Shown in pieces: positions 38,149-47,301 of a stretch of 64,000 nucleotides of DNA. A program made the position numbers and the translations under genes. The notes under the pieces were generated by a model. That model had not been told where the DNA came from and ran no database searches. It saw only the letters and a list, made by a program, of their open reading frames with translations. This stretch comes from Candidatus Latescibacterota bacterium (GTDB lineage Bacteria; JAAXHH01). The stretch lies in assembly GCA_022822725.1 (NCBI GenBank), contig JAJEAN010000007.1:1933045-1997044 (forward strand), given 5' to 3'. Position 1 is the stretch's first letter; the number at the start of each line of letters is the position of its first letter.

Positions 38149-38530
38149 ACCGAAGCCGTCCCGGCACGCCCCGGAGGAGGTGGACGCGTATCTCGCCGCG
38201 CTGCCGGATGACTTTCGCGCCACGCTGCAGCAACTGCGAGAGATCGTACGGCAAATCGCGCCGGACTGCACGGAACGGGTCAACTACCGGATCCCGATCT
38301 TCCGCCTCAAGAAAGACTTCGTGGCCATGTCGGCCGCCACGAAACACGTCGGATTCCACACCATGAGCAAGGCTATCCCGGCGGCCATGAAGGACGAACT
38401 CGGTGAGGAAGGGATCTGGATATCCGGCACGACCTTCCACATCAAACCCGGTACGAAGCTTCCGGTCGCATTGCTGGAGAAAGCGTTGCGCGCGCGGCTG
38501 AGGGAGCTGGAGTCGGGCCGAGGCAGGTGA
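38141..38530 (+). CDS. DUF1801 family protein
   Basis: VDAYLAALPDDFRATLQQLREIVRQIAPDCTERVNYRIPIF, FHTMSKAIPAAMKDEL. Confidence 0.85.
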   Translation: MSKPKPSRHAPEEVDAYLAALPDDFRATLQQLREIVRQIAPDCTERVNYRIPIFRLKKDFVAMSAATKHVGFHTMSKAIPAAMKDELGEEGIWISGTTFHIKPGTKLPVALLEKALRARLRELESGRGR

Positions 38531-38605
38531 CCGACCTGGCCAGGATTGAGCAGCAGTCCCGGCGGTTGCAGCCGTCCTTCGCACGATTACCCGGGCACTC
38601 GACCG

Positions 38606-39058
38606 TCAGGTATCAAGACTCAGCGTCCAATTGTTCCACTTGCGGTCCGGCAATCCACCCAACGATCGATAGAACGCTTCGGCGGCGGCGTTCCCGGTCA
38701 TGACCGTCCAAATGACTTCCGACGCGCCCATGGACCGGGCATGCGCAGTCACCGACGCCATCAGGGCCTTTCCCGCACCCATGTTTCGGGCAGCCTTGAC
38801 GACAAACAGTTCTTTGAGAACGAGCTTCGGACGAAGCGTGTAGGTCCATAGAATCGGATAGGTTACGGCCATCCCGACCAGATCGTCATCGTGTTCGGCG
38901 ACAAACGCGGTGAATAACCGATTGTCGCCAAAACCGTGCTCCAGGATGCTTTCCCGCGTCACGGCGAACTGGTCGATATAGTCCTCAAACCTCGCCAACC
39001 CTTCCATGAGTTCGAGCAGGCGATCGGTGTCTTCCGGTACGGCTAATCTGACGTGCAT
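38606..39058 (-). CDS. GNAT N-acetyltransferase
   Basis: VRLAVPEDTDRLLELMEGLARFE, LKELFVVKAARNMGAGKALMASVTAHAR, NAAAEAFYRSLGG. Confidence 0.88.
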   Translation of the reverse strand: MHVRLAVPEDTDRLLELMEGLARFEDYIDQFAVTRESILEHGFGDNRLFTAFVAEHDDDLVGMAVTYPILWTYTLRPKLVLKELFVVKAARNMGAGKALMASVTAHARSMGASEVIWTVMTGNAAAEAFYRSLGGLPDRKWNNWTLSLDT

Positions 39059-39072
39059 TCGGTAAGGTATCC

Positions 39073-40218
39073 CTACGCGGCCAGCACTTCCCGCAGCGCA
39101 TCGAGAAAAGCGTCGTTCTCTTCCGGCAGGCCGATAGTGACCCGCATGCCCCGTTCCAGCATGGGATACCGGCTCACGTCGCGGATGAGTACGCCGCGGT
39201 CGATGAGTCCGTGGAAGATCCCGGCGACCGGACGTTCCGCCTCGAAGAGCACGAAATTGGCGTGGGAGGGGCAGGGGCGGATGCCGGGCAGCTCCCGGAG
39301 GCCTTCGTAGACCCGTTGTCTCTCGGCCCGGATCAGCGCCGCCCGTTCCTGGATCAGGGCATCCTGTCCGATCAGCGTCCGCGCGGCGATCAGCGAAATG
39401 GCGTTCACATTGTAGGGAAGCTTGACCTTCTCGATCTCTCGCGCCAGGGATGGATCGGCGGCCAGGTAGCCCAGCCGAAGGCCAGCCGCGCCCAATGCTT
39501 TCGAAAAGGTACGCGTGATCACCAGGTTGGGATGCCGCTCCAGCAGTTCGATGCAGGACACGCCGCCGAATTCGTAGTAGGCCTCGTCTACCACGACCAG
39601 GCCCCTGGTCGACCCGGCGATCGCCGCCACTTCTTCAGGCTGAATCATCGATCCGGTGGGATTGTTCGGTGAACAGAGCACCACGAGCCGGACCCCCGGC
39701 TGAGCACTTTCCTCCATCAGCCGGTCGACGTCGAAGGTCAGTTCCTGATTGTCGAGATTGTCGCGGTCGTTGCGGTTGTCGTGGTCGCGGTTCCCGCGCT
39801 TCAGATAGACCGTACGGATGTCGGCGTCCGCGACCCTGGCCATCAGTCCGTAAAGCGTAAAAGTCGGCGCAGGCAGTACCACCCGGTCTCCCTGGCCAAC
39901 CGCGGCCTGGAAGACCGCCTGGATCAGTTCGTTCGAGCCATTGCCGATCAGGATGTGTTCGGGACCCAGCCCGTGCCGCGCGCCGATGGCCTTCCTGGTC
40001 TCCAACGGCACAAAACCGGGATAGCGGCCCCAGTTGCCGGCCAGGGCCTCGTCCATGATTTCACGCTTGAGATCTTCAGGGACGTCGAAGGGGCATTCGT
40101 TCTGGTTGAGCTTGACCGGGCAGTCCGGCTGGACCAGGGTGTAACCCGACATGGCGCGGACGGCAGGCTTGACGGGCGGGGAGGATTCACCGGTGTTATC
40201 GCGCGTCGAGGCAGCCAT
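39073..40218 (-). CDS. hisC: Histidinol-phosphate aminotransferase
   Basis: KLNQNECPFDVPEDLK, ILIGNGSNELIQAVF, LCSPNNPTGSMI, VVDEAYYEFGG, ITRTFSKALGAAGLRLGY. Confidence 0.9.
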   Translation of the reverse strand: MAASTRDNTGESSPPVKPAVRAMSGYTLVQPDCPVKLNQNECPFDVPEDLKREIMDEALAGNWGRYPGFVPLETRKAIGARHGLGPEHILIGNGSNELIQAVFQAAVGQGDRVVLPAPTFTLYGLMARVADADIRTVYLKRGNRDHDNRNDRDNLDNQELTFDVDRLMEESAQPGVRLVVLCSPNNPTGSMIQPEEVAAIAGSTRGLVVVDEAYYEFGGVSCIELLERHPNLVITRTFSKALGAAGLRLGYLAADPSLAREIEKVKLPYNVNAISLIAARTLIGQDALIQERAALIRAERQRVYEGLRELPGIRPCPSHANFVLFEAERPVAGIFHGLIDRGVLIRDVSRYPMLERGMRVTIGLPEENDAFLDALREVLAA

Positions 40219-40222
40219 GCCT

Positions 40223-41092
40223 TTAGTAGATCACCTTGTTCAGCGGGTACTCTACCAGGCCCTGGGCGCCGGCCCGCTTGAGCGCCGGGATCAGCTGCCG
40301 GATGGTGTGCTCCTCGATCATCACTTCGATGGCGACCCACTCCTGATCGGCCAGGGGGGATATGGTGGGGTTCTGCAGCGCGGGAAGGAGGGCGGACACG
40401 GCTTCGAGATCCGCACGCTTCACGTTCATCTTGAGGCCGACCATTTCCTCGGCGAGCATGGCGCCTTTGAGCAGCAGGGCGATGTTCTCGATCTTGCGCC
40501 GCTTGTCCGGATCCTGCCAGGTCGTCCTGTTCGCGATGAGCCGGTTGGTAGACACCATCAGCGTATCGAGGACCCGAAGCTTGTTGGCCCTGATCGAACC
40601 GCCCGTTTCGGTGATTTCCACGATCGCGTCCGCCAGGTCCGGGGCCTTGGCCTCCGTGGCGCCCCAGGAGAACTCCACCTTCGCGGACACGCCGTGCTTT
40701 TTGAGGTAGTTTTCCGTGATGTTGACGACTTCCGTGGCGATGCGTTTTCCTTCAAGATCCTCGACGCTCTTGATGTCTGAAGCTTCCGGAACGGCCAGCA
40801 CCCAACGAAGGGGCTGCCGGGTATGCTTGGCGTAGACCAGTTCCGCCACTTCCACCACGTCCGCCCCGGTCTCCGTGATCCAGTCCTTGCCCGTCAGTCC
40901 CGCGTCGAACACCCCGTCCTCGACGTAGCGGCCGATCTCCTGGGCCCGGATCAGCATGATCTCCAGTTCTTCGTCGTCCACCCAGGGAGAGTAGGAGCGG
41001 CTGCTGACCGTGCAATGAAACCCCGCCTTCCGCATGAGTTCGAAGGTGGATTCCTGCAGGCTTCCCTTCGGCAGCGCCAGTTTGATCAGCAT
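40223..41092 (-). CDS. hisG: ATP phosphoribosyltransferase (long form with C-terminal regulatory domain)
   Basis: [41 protein letters not shown]-terminal [37 protein letters not shown]. Confidence 0.92.
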   Translation of the reverse strand: MLIKLALPKGSLQESTFELMRKAGFHCTVSSRSYSPWVDDEELEIMLIRAQEIGRYVEDGVFDAGLTGKDWITETGADVVEVAELVYAKHTRQPLRWVLAVPEASDIKSVEDLEGKRIATEVVNITENYLKKHGVSAKVEFSWGATEAKAPDLADAIVEITETGGSIRANKLRVLDTLMVSTNRLIANRTTWQDPDKRRKIENIALLLKGAMLAEEMVGLKMNVKRADLEAVSALLPALQNPTISPLADQEWVAIEVMIEEHTIRQLIPALKRAGAQGLVEYPLNKVIY

Positions 41093-41419
41093 TTTCGTAT
41101 GCTCCTCGGTTATTACTGGAAGTTTACCGTACCGTTACGCAAAGACTTCGCAAAATAACACGTTTGGCCTTGATTGTCCATTCCTATTCAGATCCAGACA
41201 GACGACCTACCATTTCTTCAACCTGGCTCCTAAATCCCTCGGCCGCTACTCAGATTGAGTGGTTCTTCGTAAAGCGGAAACATCTAAGAGTCAGGTTCTC
41301 CGTTTTTTTCCGACTGAATCGTATATCAGCATCCATTCGATCATAGGATCTTGATCGCTAGTAAATTAGATATGCTCATTTAACTCTTTCCGTTTAACGT
41401 TTTTCGTTATATAATCCAA

Positions 41420-41731
41420 ATGATACGTTCTTTCGCAGATAGGGAAACCGAGAAGGTCTTCCGTCGCTTCCGGTCTCGGAAGTTGCCCAGTGACATTCAA
41501 AAGACGGCAGTGCGAAAACTTCGAATGCTTCACAGATCATCATCGCTTATTGATCTTCGGGTGCCACCAGCCAATCATCTTGAGAAACTTAGTGGTGGCC
41601 GTTCAGGACAGTACAGTATCAGAATCAACGACCGCTGGCGGATTTGTTTTACATGGAGAAACGGCAATGCCTACGATGTTGAAAACGAGGACTATCACCA
41701 GGAGAGCCAACCATGCGTAACAGAAAACTAG
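41420..41731 (+). CDS. higB: HigB/RelE-family toxin
   Basis: MIRSFADRETEKVFRRFRSRKLP...KLSGGRSGQYSIRINDRWRICFTWRNGNAYDVENEDYH. Confidence 0.9.
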   Translation: MIRSFADRETEKVFRRFRSRKLPSDIQKTAVRKLRMLHRSSSLIDLRVPPANHLEKLSGGRSGQYSIRINDRWRICFTWRNGNAYDVENEDYHQESQPCVTEN

Positions 41732-42033
41732 CGCCTGTACATCCAGGTGAGGTCTTATTGGAGGAGTTTCTCAAGCCAATGAACCTGAGCCAGAACCGCC
41801 TGGCGCTTTCCATCGGCGTACCGCCGCGACGCATCAACGAAATCGTCCTGGGAAAACGAGGCATAACCGCCGATACGGCCCTCAGGCTGGCTCGCTACTT
41901 CGATATGTCGCCCCAGTTCTGGATGGGCATACAGATGGACTATGCGCTCGACGTTGCCGAAGACGAACTATCGGATCGTCTGGCGATTGAGGTTCGGCCA
42001 CACCCAGAGACTAAACAGGCCGCATCCCCCTGA
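41713..42033 (+). CDS. higA: HigA-family antitoxin
   Basis: VHPGEVLLEEFLKPMNLSQNRLALSIGVPPRRINEIVLGKRGITADTALRLARYFDMSPQFWMGIQ. Confidence 0.92.
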   Translation: MRNRKLAPVHPGEVLLEEFLKPMNLSQNRLALSIGVPPRRINEIVLGKRGITADTALRLARYFDMSPQFWMGIQMDYALDVAEDELSDRLAIEVRPHPETKQAASP

Positions 42034-42159
42034 GAACTCGTACCCGGGATTATTGATCTCGAAGAGGGAAATCATCCCTGTCGCCCCGACACTGCATCCT
42101 CTAAATAGTATGAATGCAACCAAGACCGCTGCGATATTCGATATCGACGGAGTCGCGCA

Positions 42160-44577
42160 TTGCTGAAACACTACTTCACGATCAGCGCCAGAAATCTGCT
42201 CAGGTATAAACACTACGCGGCGCTCAATACCCTGAACCTGGCCGTCGGCATAGCCTGCGCGGTCCTCATCGGACTCTACATTCAGGACGAACGCCAATAC
42301 GACCGGTACCACGCGAACGCGGATCGTATCTATCGCATCGTGAACGGGTCCAATGCCAAAACGACGTCCGCCCTCGGCCCCGCCCTGCAAAGACTCCTGC
42401 CCGAGGTCCGGTCATTCGTTCGCCTCAGCCCGCCGTCGGGCGGATGGGTCATACGCTACAAGGATCAATCGTTTTTCGAAGACCGCGTGTTCTGGGCGGA
42501 CCCCGATCTCTTCAGCGTTTTTTCATTCCCAATGGTGCAGGGCAATCCCGACCTGGCGCTGCGCGATCCGTGGACGGTCGTCATCACCGAATCGATGGCG
42601 CGCAAGTATTTCGGCAACGCCGACCCCCTCGGTGAAACCATATCGCTTGATACGTGGGATTTCACCGTCACGGGCGTGATGCGCGACATACCCGGGCACT
42701 CGCATTTTCAGGCGGACTTTTTTCTCGGAATTACCGCGGCGCCCGAGTTCTTCGGCGACGACTACCTGGAACGATGGGAAGCGCCTTTTTTCTATACCTA
42801 CCTGTTGCTGTCCCCAGATGCAGATCCCCTCGACTTCCAGCAGAAAATGATGGGTGTGCTCGAAGAGCGGGTCGGCGCCCAGTGGGAAGCTAAAAACGTT
42901 ACGATGGCGCTTCAATTGCAGCCGCTGACCGGCATCTACCTGAACTCCCATCTCGAGAACGAGGCCGGTTCGAACGGCAACGGCATGTACCTGCTCCTGT
43001 TGGCCGCCCTGGCTGTCGTGGTCGTCCTTCAGGCCTGTTTTAACTTCATGAACATGGCAACGGCCCGTTCGCTCACGCGCATCCGGGAGGTCTCGCTGCG
43101 GAAGGTCTTCGGCGCTAACCGGGGACAACTGGTCCGACAGTACATGGGCGAATCCTTCAGCATCACGTTCGTTGCAACGGCAACCGCGCTGATGCTCGTC
43201 GCACTCAGCCTGCCCTTCTTCCAGGACCTCACCGGGAAAACGATCGCGCTCGACGTGTTCGGGTCCTGGCGATTCTGGGGTGGCATCACCGCGATCACCC
43301 TCGTGGTAGGGTTTGTTTCCGGCAGTTATCCCGCGTTCTTCATTGCCGCCTTCAAACCGTTACAGCACGTGAAAGGCTCGTCCGCGATGGGCATATCCGC
43401 GTCCGGCGCAACCCGCCACCTGGTAAGAAGGTTGCTGGTCATGGGCCAGTGCGTGATGGTGATCCTGCTCATCGGCAGCACCTGGGTGTTTACCGCGCAG
43501 CTGGACTACGTACAGAACAAACGGCTGGGCCTGCAGGCGGAACAGGTGCTTGTCGGACCGTCCAGCTTTCCATCCTTCGTGGATCAATACCCGGTGTTCA
43601 AAGAGTCGCTGGAACAGCTAACGCAAATCGAACGCGTCAGTACCGCCATGATGCTGCCCGGCCGCACGGGCCGTAAGGGTATGCTCCCCGCGACGGGCGT
43701 GCAACGGACCGATCTGCCCCAGGAAGAGGTCCGCAATTTCCAGGATTTAACCATCACCGACCACTTTGTTGAGGTGTTCGGCATGGACATGCTGGCCGGC
43801 CGCACACCCTTGAGATCGCGCGGCACCGACGAGCGCGAAGCCGTGCTGATCAACGAAACCGCCATGCGACGGCTGGGATGGGATTCGCCCGACGAAGCCA
43901 TCGAGCAGGAGATCATGGTCGATATGGGGAATCCCTGGGCGCACGAACGTCGGATCATCGGCGTGGTGGCGGATTTTCACATGAGGTCGCTTCATCATCC
44001 CATCGAACCCATGATCATCAGGCACTGGTTCAGGGACAACCTGCCCTTTTACGCGATACGTATCGACACCAACGATCTGAATGGCACGGTCTCCCGGATC
44101 GAGGAGACCTGGAAGCAACTGATGCCGGACGTGCCCATGGTATATTCGTTTCTCGACGAGGACTACGACCGGCTCTACGTGGCCGAGCGGACGCTGCGCG
44201 AGGTATTCGGCGTCTTTTCGTTCATCGCGGTATTCATGGCCTGCGCCGGGCTGTTCGGACTGGCGTCCTTCATGACGGAGCGGCGAACGAGAGAAATCGG
44301 CGTGCGGCGGATTCTTGGCGCCACGGTGTTTCAAACGGCGGGCCTGCTCCTGAAGGAGTACGTCTACCTGGTGCTGATCGCAACCGCGCTAGCCGCGCCA
44401 ATCGCCTATTATGCAATGGAGCAGTGGCTTCAGATGTTCTCGTACCGGGTCGACGTCGGACCGGCCGCCTTCATTGTCGCCGGCGCGGTCGTCCTGGCCA
44501 TTGCCTTGATGACGGTGAGTCTGCGCGTCGTCCGCGTGGCCCGGGCGAACCCGGTGGACGCGCTGCGGTATGAATGA
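42160..44577 (+). CDS. ABC transporter permease (FtsX/MacB type, two MacB_PCD-like units)
   Basis: ISARNLLRYKHYAALNTLNLAVGIACAVLI, ARSLTRIREVSLRKVFGANRGQLVRQ, ERRTREIGVRRILGATVFQTAGLLLKEY. Confidence 0.9.
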   Translation: MLKHYFTISARNLLRYKHYAALNTLNLAVGIACAVLIGLYIQDERQYDRYHANADRIYRIVNGSNAKTTSALGPALQRLLPEVRSFVRLSPPSGGWVIRYKDQSFFEDRVFWADPDLFSVFSFPMVQGNPDLALRDPWTVVITESMARKYFGNADPLGETISLDTWDFTVTGVMRDIPGHSHFQADFFLGITAAPEFFGDDYLERWEAPFFYTYLLLSPDADPLDFQQKMMGVLEERVGAQWEAKNVTMALQLQPLTGIYLNSHLENEAGSNGNGMYLLLLAALAVVVVLQACFNFMNMATARSLTRIREVSLRKVFGANRGQLVRQYMGESFSITFVATATALMLVALSLPFFQDLTGKTIALDVFGSWRFWGGITAITLVVGFVSGSYPAFFIAAFKPLQHVKGSSAMGISASGATRHLVRRLLVMGQCVMVILLIGSTWVFTAQLDYVQNKRLGLQAEQVLVGPSSFPSFVDQYPVFKESLEQLTQIERVSTAMMLPGRTGRKGMLPATGVQRTDLPQEEVRNFQDLTITDHFVEVFGMDMLAGRTPLRSRGTDEREAVLINETAMRRLGWDSPDEAIEQEIMVDMGNPWAHERRIIGVVADFHMRSLHHPIEPMIIRHWFRDNLPFYAIRIDTNDLNGTVSRIEETWKQLMPDVPMVYSFLDEDYDRLYVAERTLREVFGVFSFIAVFMACAGLFGLASFMTERRTREIGVRRILGATVFQTAGLLLKEYVYLVLIATALAAPIAYYAMEQWLQMFSYRVDVGPAAFIVAGAVVLAIALMTVSLRVVRVARANPVDALRYE

Positions 44578-44610
44578 GTCGTCGCTTATCCTATTGCGAG
44601 CCAGGCCAAA

Positions 44611-45687
44611 TCAAAGCAACCCTGCGTTGCCGAGTCGTGTCCTTAACCCTTCCACACCGTCCTCTACCGCATCCGCTTTCTCTTCCTCCAACCCGTAGAT
44701 GACCTCGTGACAGGATGCCATCCAGGTGTAGAAACGAAGCCTGCGTTCGAAATTGTCGTCCAGCTCGAGGTGGTAGCCGGCGCGAACCCTTTCAACGGGC
44801 TTCATGCCATAGGTGACGAAGATCCCGACGAAATCGATTGTCGGATCGCCGATGGTCACGTCTTCGAAATCGATCAGTCCGTTCACGGTCGTACCGTCAT
44901 CGCGGATCAGGACATGCTCGCAGCCCAGGTCGCAGTGCACCAGGGCGACGTCTTTCAGTGTCGCGAGATCCTCCTGAAGAAACCGTTCGAATCCGCGTTG
45001 TACCGCGTCGAGCAAGCGTGAATCCAGTAAGGGCGATACCATGGTACGGACGGTTTCCCTCAGCGCGTGGTACCGCTGCCGCCACGCATCGACCGTGGGT
45101 TCCGCGGCACAGGCCTCGGCAACCAGCGATGTCGGTACGTCATGCAGAGAGGAGAGCGTCGCCGCGATGGCTTCGGCTGTCACGGCGGGTAATTCTCGAG
45201 AGGAGTGCGCGGCCGCTACGGAACCGCCCGTTTCGTCGTCCAATCCGCGGCTGTTTAATGGATGATCAGACAGGGGACGGCCGGGTATCCGCCGGTATCC
45301 TGCAAAGGGCTGGCCGTTCCAATAGCCCGCGTGTTCAAAACACGGTACGGCAAAGTCGACCTGCGGGGCAACGACGGGCAGAACCGCCTGCTCTTTCTGC
45401 AGGTTTTCTGCGACGACACTGTTCCTGGGAAACCGGAAGATCCAGCCGGGCTTGTGGGATTCTCCGGGCTTGGAGGACTCGCCGGACTTGCGGGACTCGG
45501 CCTGCTCACCGTGCCCATCCGATTCTACTTCAAAGGTCCAGTAAGACCAGCCTCCGGTAATGGGATGGACCCGGCCGTAGTCCAGTCCCAGACTGGCGAG
45601 TAGGTTTTCTACATCCCGGGTAGTTACGTCTGGGTACTGCACGATAGGGTACTGAATGATCAACCCGTCCTTTGAATGCCCGTTCAT
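44611..45687 (-). CDS. Aminoglycoside/choline phosphotransferase-like protein
   Basis: ALVHCDLGCEHVLIRDDGTTVNGLIDFEDVTIGDPTIDFVGI. Confidence 0.82.
   Translation of the reverse strand: MNGHSKDGLIIQYPIVQYPDVTTRDVENLLASLGLDYGRVHPITGGWSYWTFEVESDGHGEQAESRKSGESSKPGESHKPGWIFRFPRNSVVAENLQKEQAVLPVVAPQVDFAVPCFEHAGYWNGQPFAGYRRIPGRPLSDHPLNSRGLDDETGGSVAAAHSSRELPAVTAEAIAATLSSLHDVPTSLVAEACAAEPTVDAWRQRYHALRETVRTMVSPLLDSRLLDAVQRGFERFLQEDLATLKDVALVHCDLGCEHVLIRDDGTTVNGLIDFEDVTIGDPTIDFVGIFVTYGMKPVERVRAGYHLELDDNFERRLRFYTWMASCHEVIYGLEEEKADAVEDGVEGLRTRLGNAGLL
45451..45504 (-). repeat. 3 x 18-bp in-frame tandem repeat ([PSQ][GA]ES[HSR]K)
   Basis: cttgtgggattctccggg / cttggaggactcgccgga / cttgcgggactcggcctg. Confidence 0.8.
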
Positions 45688-45702
45688 GTCACGAACGACA
45701 GT

Positions 45703-46647
45703 TTAGCCGGGACTCAGCACAGTCCTGAATTTCTTTACGCAGAACCGGGCTTCACGCTGGTCGCCGGTTTCCAGGCAATAGCACAGTCCTCCGAGCTCTC
45801 TGTAGGGCAGGTGCAGTTCAATACGCGAGACGACATCGGGACCGAATTCGCCGCCCTCCGCCTGATATGCCTCGAGCATGCAGGTCATGTATTCACGACC
45901 CAGGCGCATCAGGGGCACGAAATCAAGGATCGGATCACCGAATCCCGCGTGTTCCCAGTCGAGGACCCCTGTGACCCGTGGTTCATCGGCCGTGTTGAAC
46001 AGGATGTGTTCATGCCACAGGTCACCGTGTAAAAATTCGTGGTCCGGACTACCCTGTTCAAGGTCCCGGCAGTACTGCGCCCACCAGGCTTCTGCTTTAT
46101 ACAGTTCGCGTGAAGTGAGCGCCGCTTTCAAAAAGGCGTGCGCGTACGACCATGATTTCTCGGGCCGGGGTGCCTCGGCTGAAATCAGTCCCGGTAGATC
46201 GTCTTGCCTGACCGATTGTATGGCCAGAATCAACTCCCCGGTCGCCGCAGCGACTGGCTGAATCCGCGGCGATCGCTTGAGTATTGAGTCCAGGTTCGGC
46301 CCCTCCATTTTCCTCTGCATCATGACGCCAAACGGGAAGTCTTCCGATGCCTCGCAGTAACCCAGCATTTCCGGCACCTCAACAGGAAGCATCAGGGGTT
46401 TGAGCTTCGAAAGGAGATCGCACTCCCTTCTGTGCCCTGTCTGAGCCTTCCCGTTCAGTGCCACCCGAAAGACCAGGCCGGCGGGGCTTCCCAGGACGAC
46501 GCTTTTAAATCCTGTACCTATTCTGCGAAGTGGAAGCACTGAGTCGCCGAGGTCGAAGGTGCGCCGTATGCGATCTGCCAGCACATTGTCGTCATTGAAT
46601 ATCTTTGAATGGGTCATCGGACCAAGTTTCGATTCTAGATTATCCAA
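45703..46647 (-). CDS. Second phosphotransferase family protein
   Basis: EFLHGDLWHEHILFNTADEPRVTGVLDWEHAGFGDPILDFVPL. Confidence 0.85.
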   Translation of the reverse strand: MDNLESKLGPMTHSKIFNDDNVLADRIRRTFDLGDSVLPLRRIGTGFKSVVLGSPAGLVFRVALNGKAQTGHRRECDLLSKLKPLMLPVEVPEMLGYCEASEDFPFGVMMQRKMEGPNLDSILKRSPRIQPVAAATGELILAIQSVRQDDLPGLISAEAPRPEKSWSYAHAFLKAALTSRELYKAEAWWAQYCRDLEQGSPDHEFLHGDLWHEHILFNTADEPRVTGVLDWEHAGFGDPILDFVPLMRLGREYMTCMLEAYQAEGGEFGPDVVSRIELHLPYRELGGLCYCLETGDQREARFCVKKFRTVLSPG

Positions 46648-46649
46648 CC

Positions 46650-46795
46650 TTGCTCGACCAAATACAGTAAGGTGCTTTACGAAGACCGGGAATTGCCAGT
46701 GTCTCCGTGTATTCGATAAAAGCTCTGAATGGCGATTTATCTTTCGGCGGTCGGACGCCGCTACGCACTGGATATCGTTGGCAGACGATCATTGA
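46650..46795 (+). pseudogene. HigB-like toxin relic upstream of second higA (left boundary approximate)
   Basis: Translation ends ...LRVFDKSSEWRFIFRRSDAATHWISLADDH*, aligning by eye to the intact HigB tail SIRINDRWRICFTW..GNAYDVENEDYH. Confidence 0.5.
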
Positions 46796-46804
46796 TAAGT
46801 ATAA

Positions 46805-47140
46805 ATGACAGGAGACAATATGTTACCGGATACCCGCATTCCGACTCATCCCGGCGAGATGCTTCTGGAAGAATTCCTGAAACCTCTACGCATGACACAG
46901 GTGGCATTTGCCAACCATATCGGAGTGCCTCGTCAAAGGATAAACGAGATCATTCGGGGTAAGCGAGGAGTTACTCCCGAGACTGCATGGTTATTTTCTC
47001 ATGCGCTGGGTACGACGCCGGAGTTCTGGCTGAATCTTCAACGGAATTATGATCTGGTGAAAAGTCGGCCGAAGAAAGAGGTCCCGAGACTCCGCGTTGA
47101 TGCAGCGACTGGTTGTGAAAAACCGCGATACCGCCAATGA
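46805..47140 (+). CDS. higA: HigA-family antitoxin (second copy, possibly orphan)
   Basis: TRIPTHPGEMLLEEFLKPLRMTQVAFANHIGVPRQRINEIIRGKRGVTPETAWLFSHALGTTPEFWLNLQRNYDL. Confidence 0.92.
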   Translation: MTGDNMLPDTRIPTHPGEMLLEEFLKPLRMTQVAFANHIGVPRQRINEIIRGKRGVTPETAWLFSHALGTTPEFWLNLQRNYDLVKSRPKKEVPRLRVDAATGCEKPRYRQ

Positions 47141-47301
47141 CGCTTCTGGATGGAGAAGTATCGGGGGCGCCTGGACACCTGAAGGCCTTACAAATGGGAT
47201 CTTCCCATCCAAAGGTGCTCACGGGATTTTCATTGATCACGACAACGTACTTGACGTGTTCGCTGATTATCAGCCGCCGGCCGTTCGCCCCGGCTTTAGG
47301 G

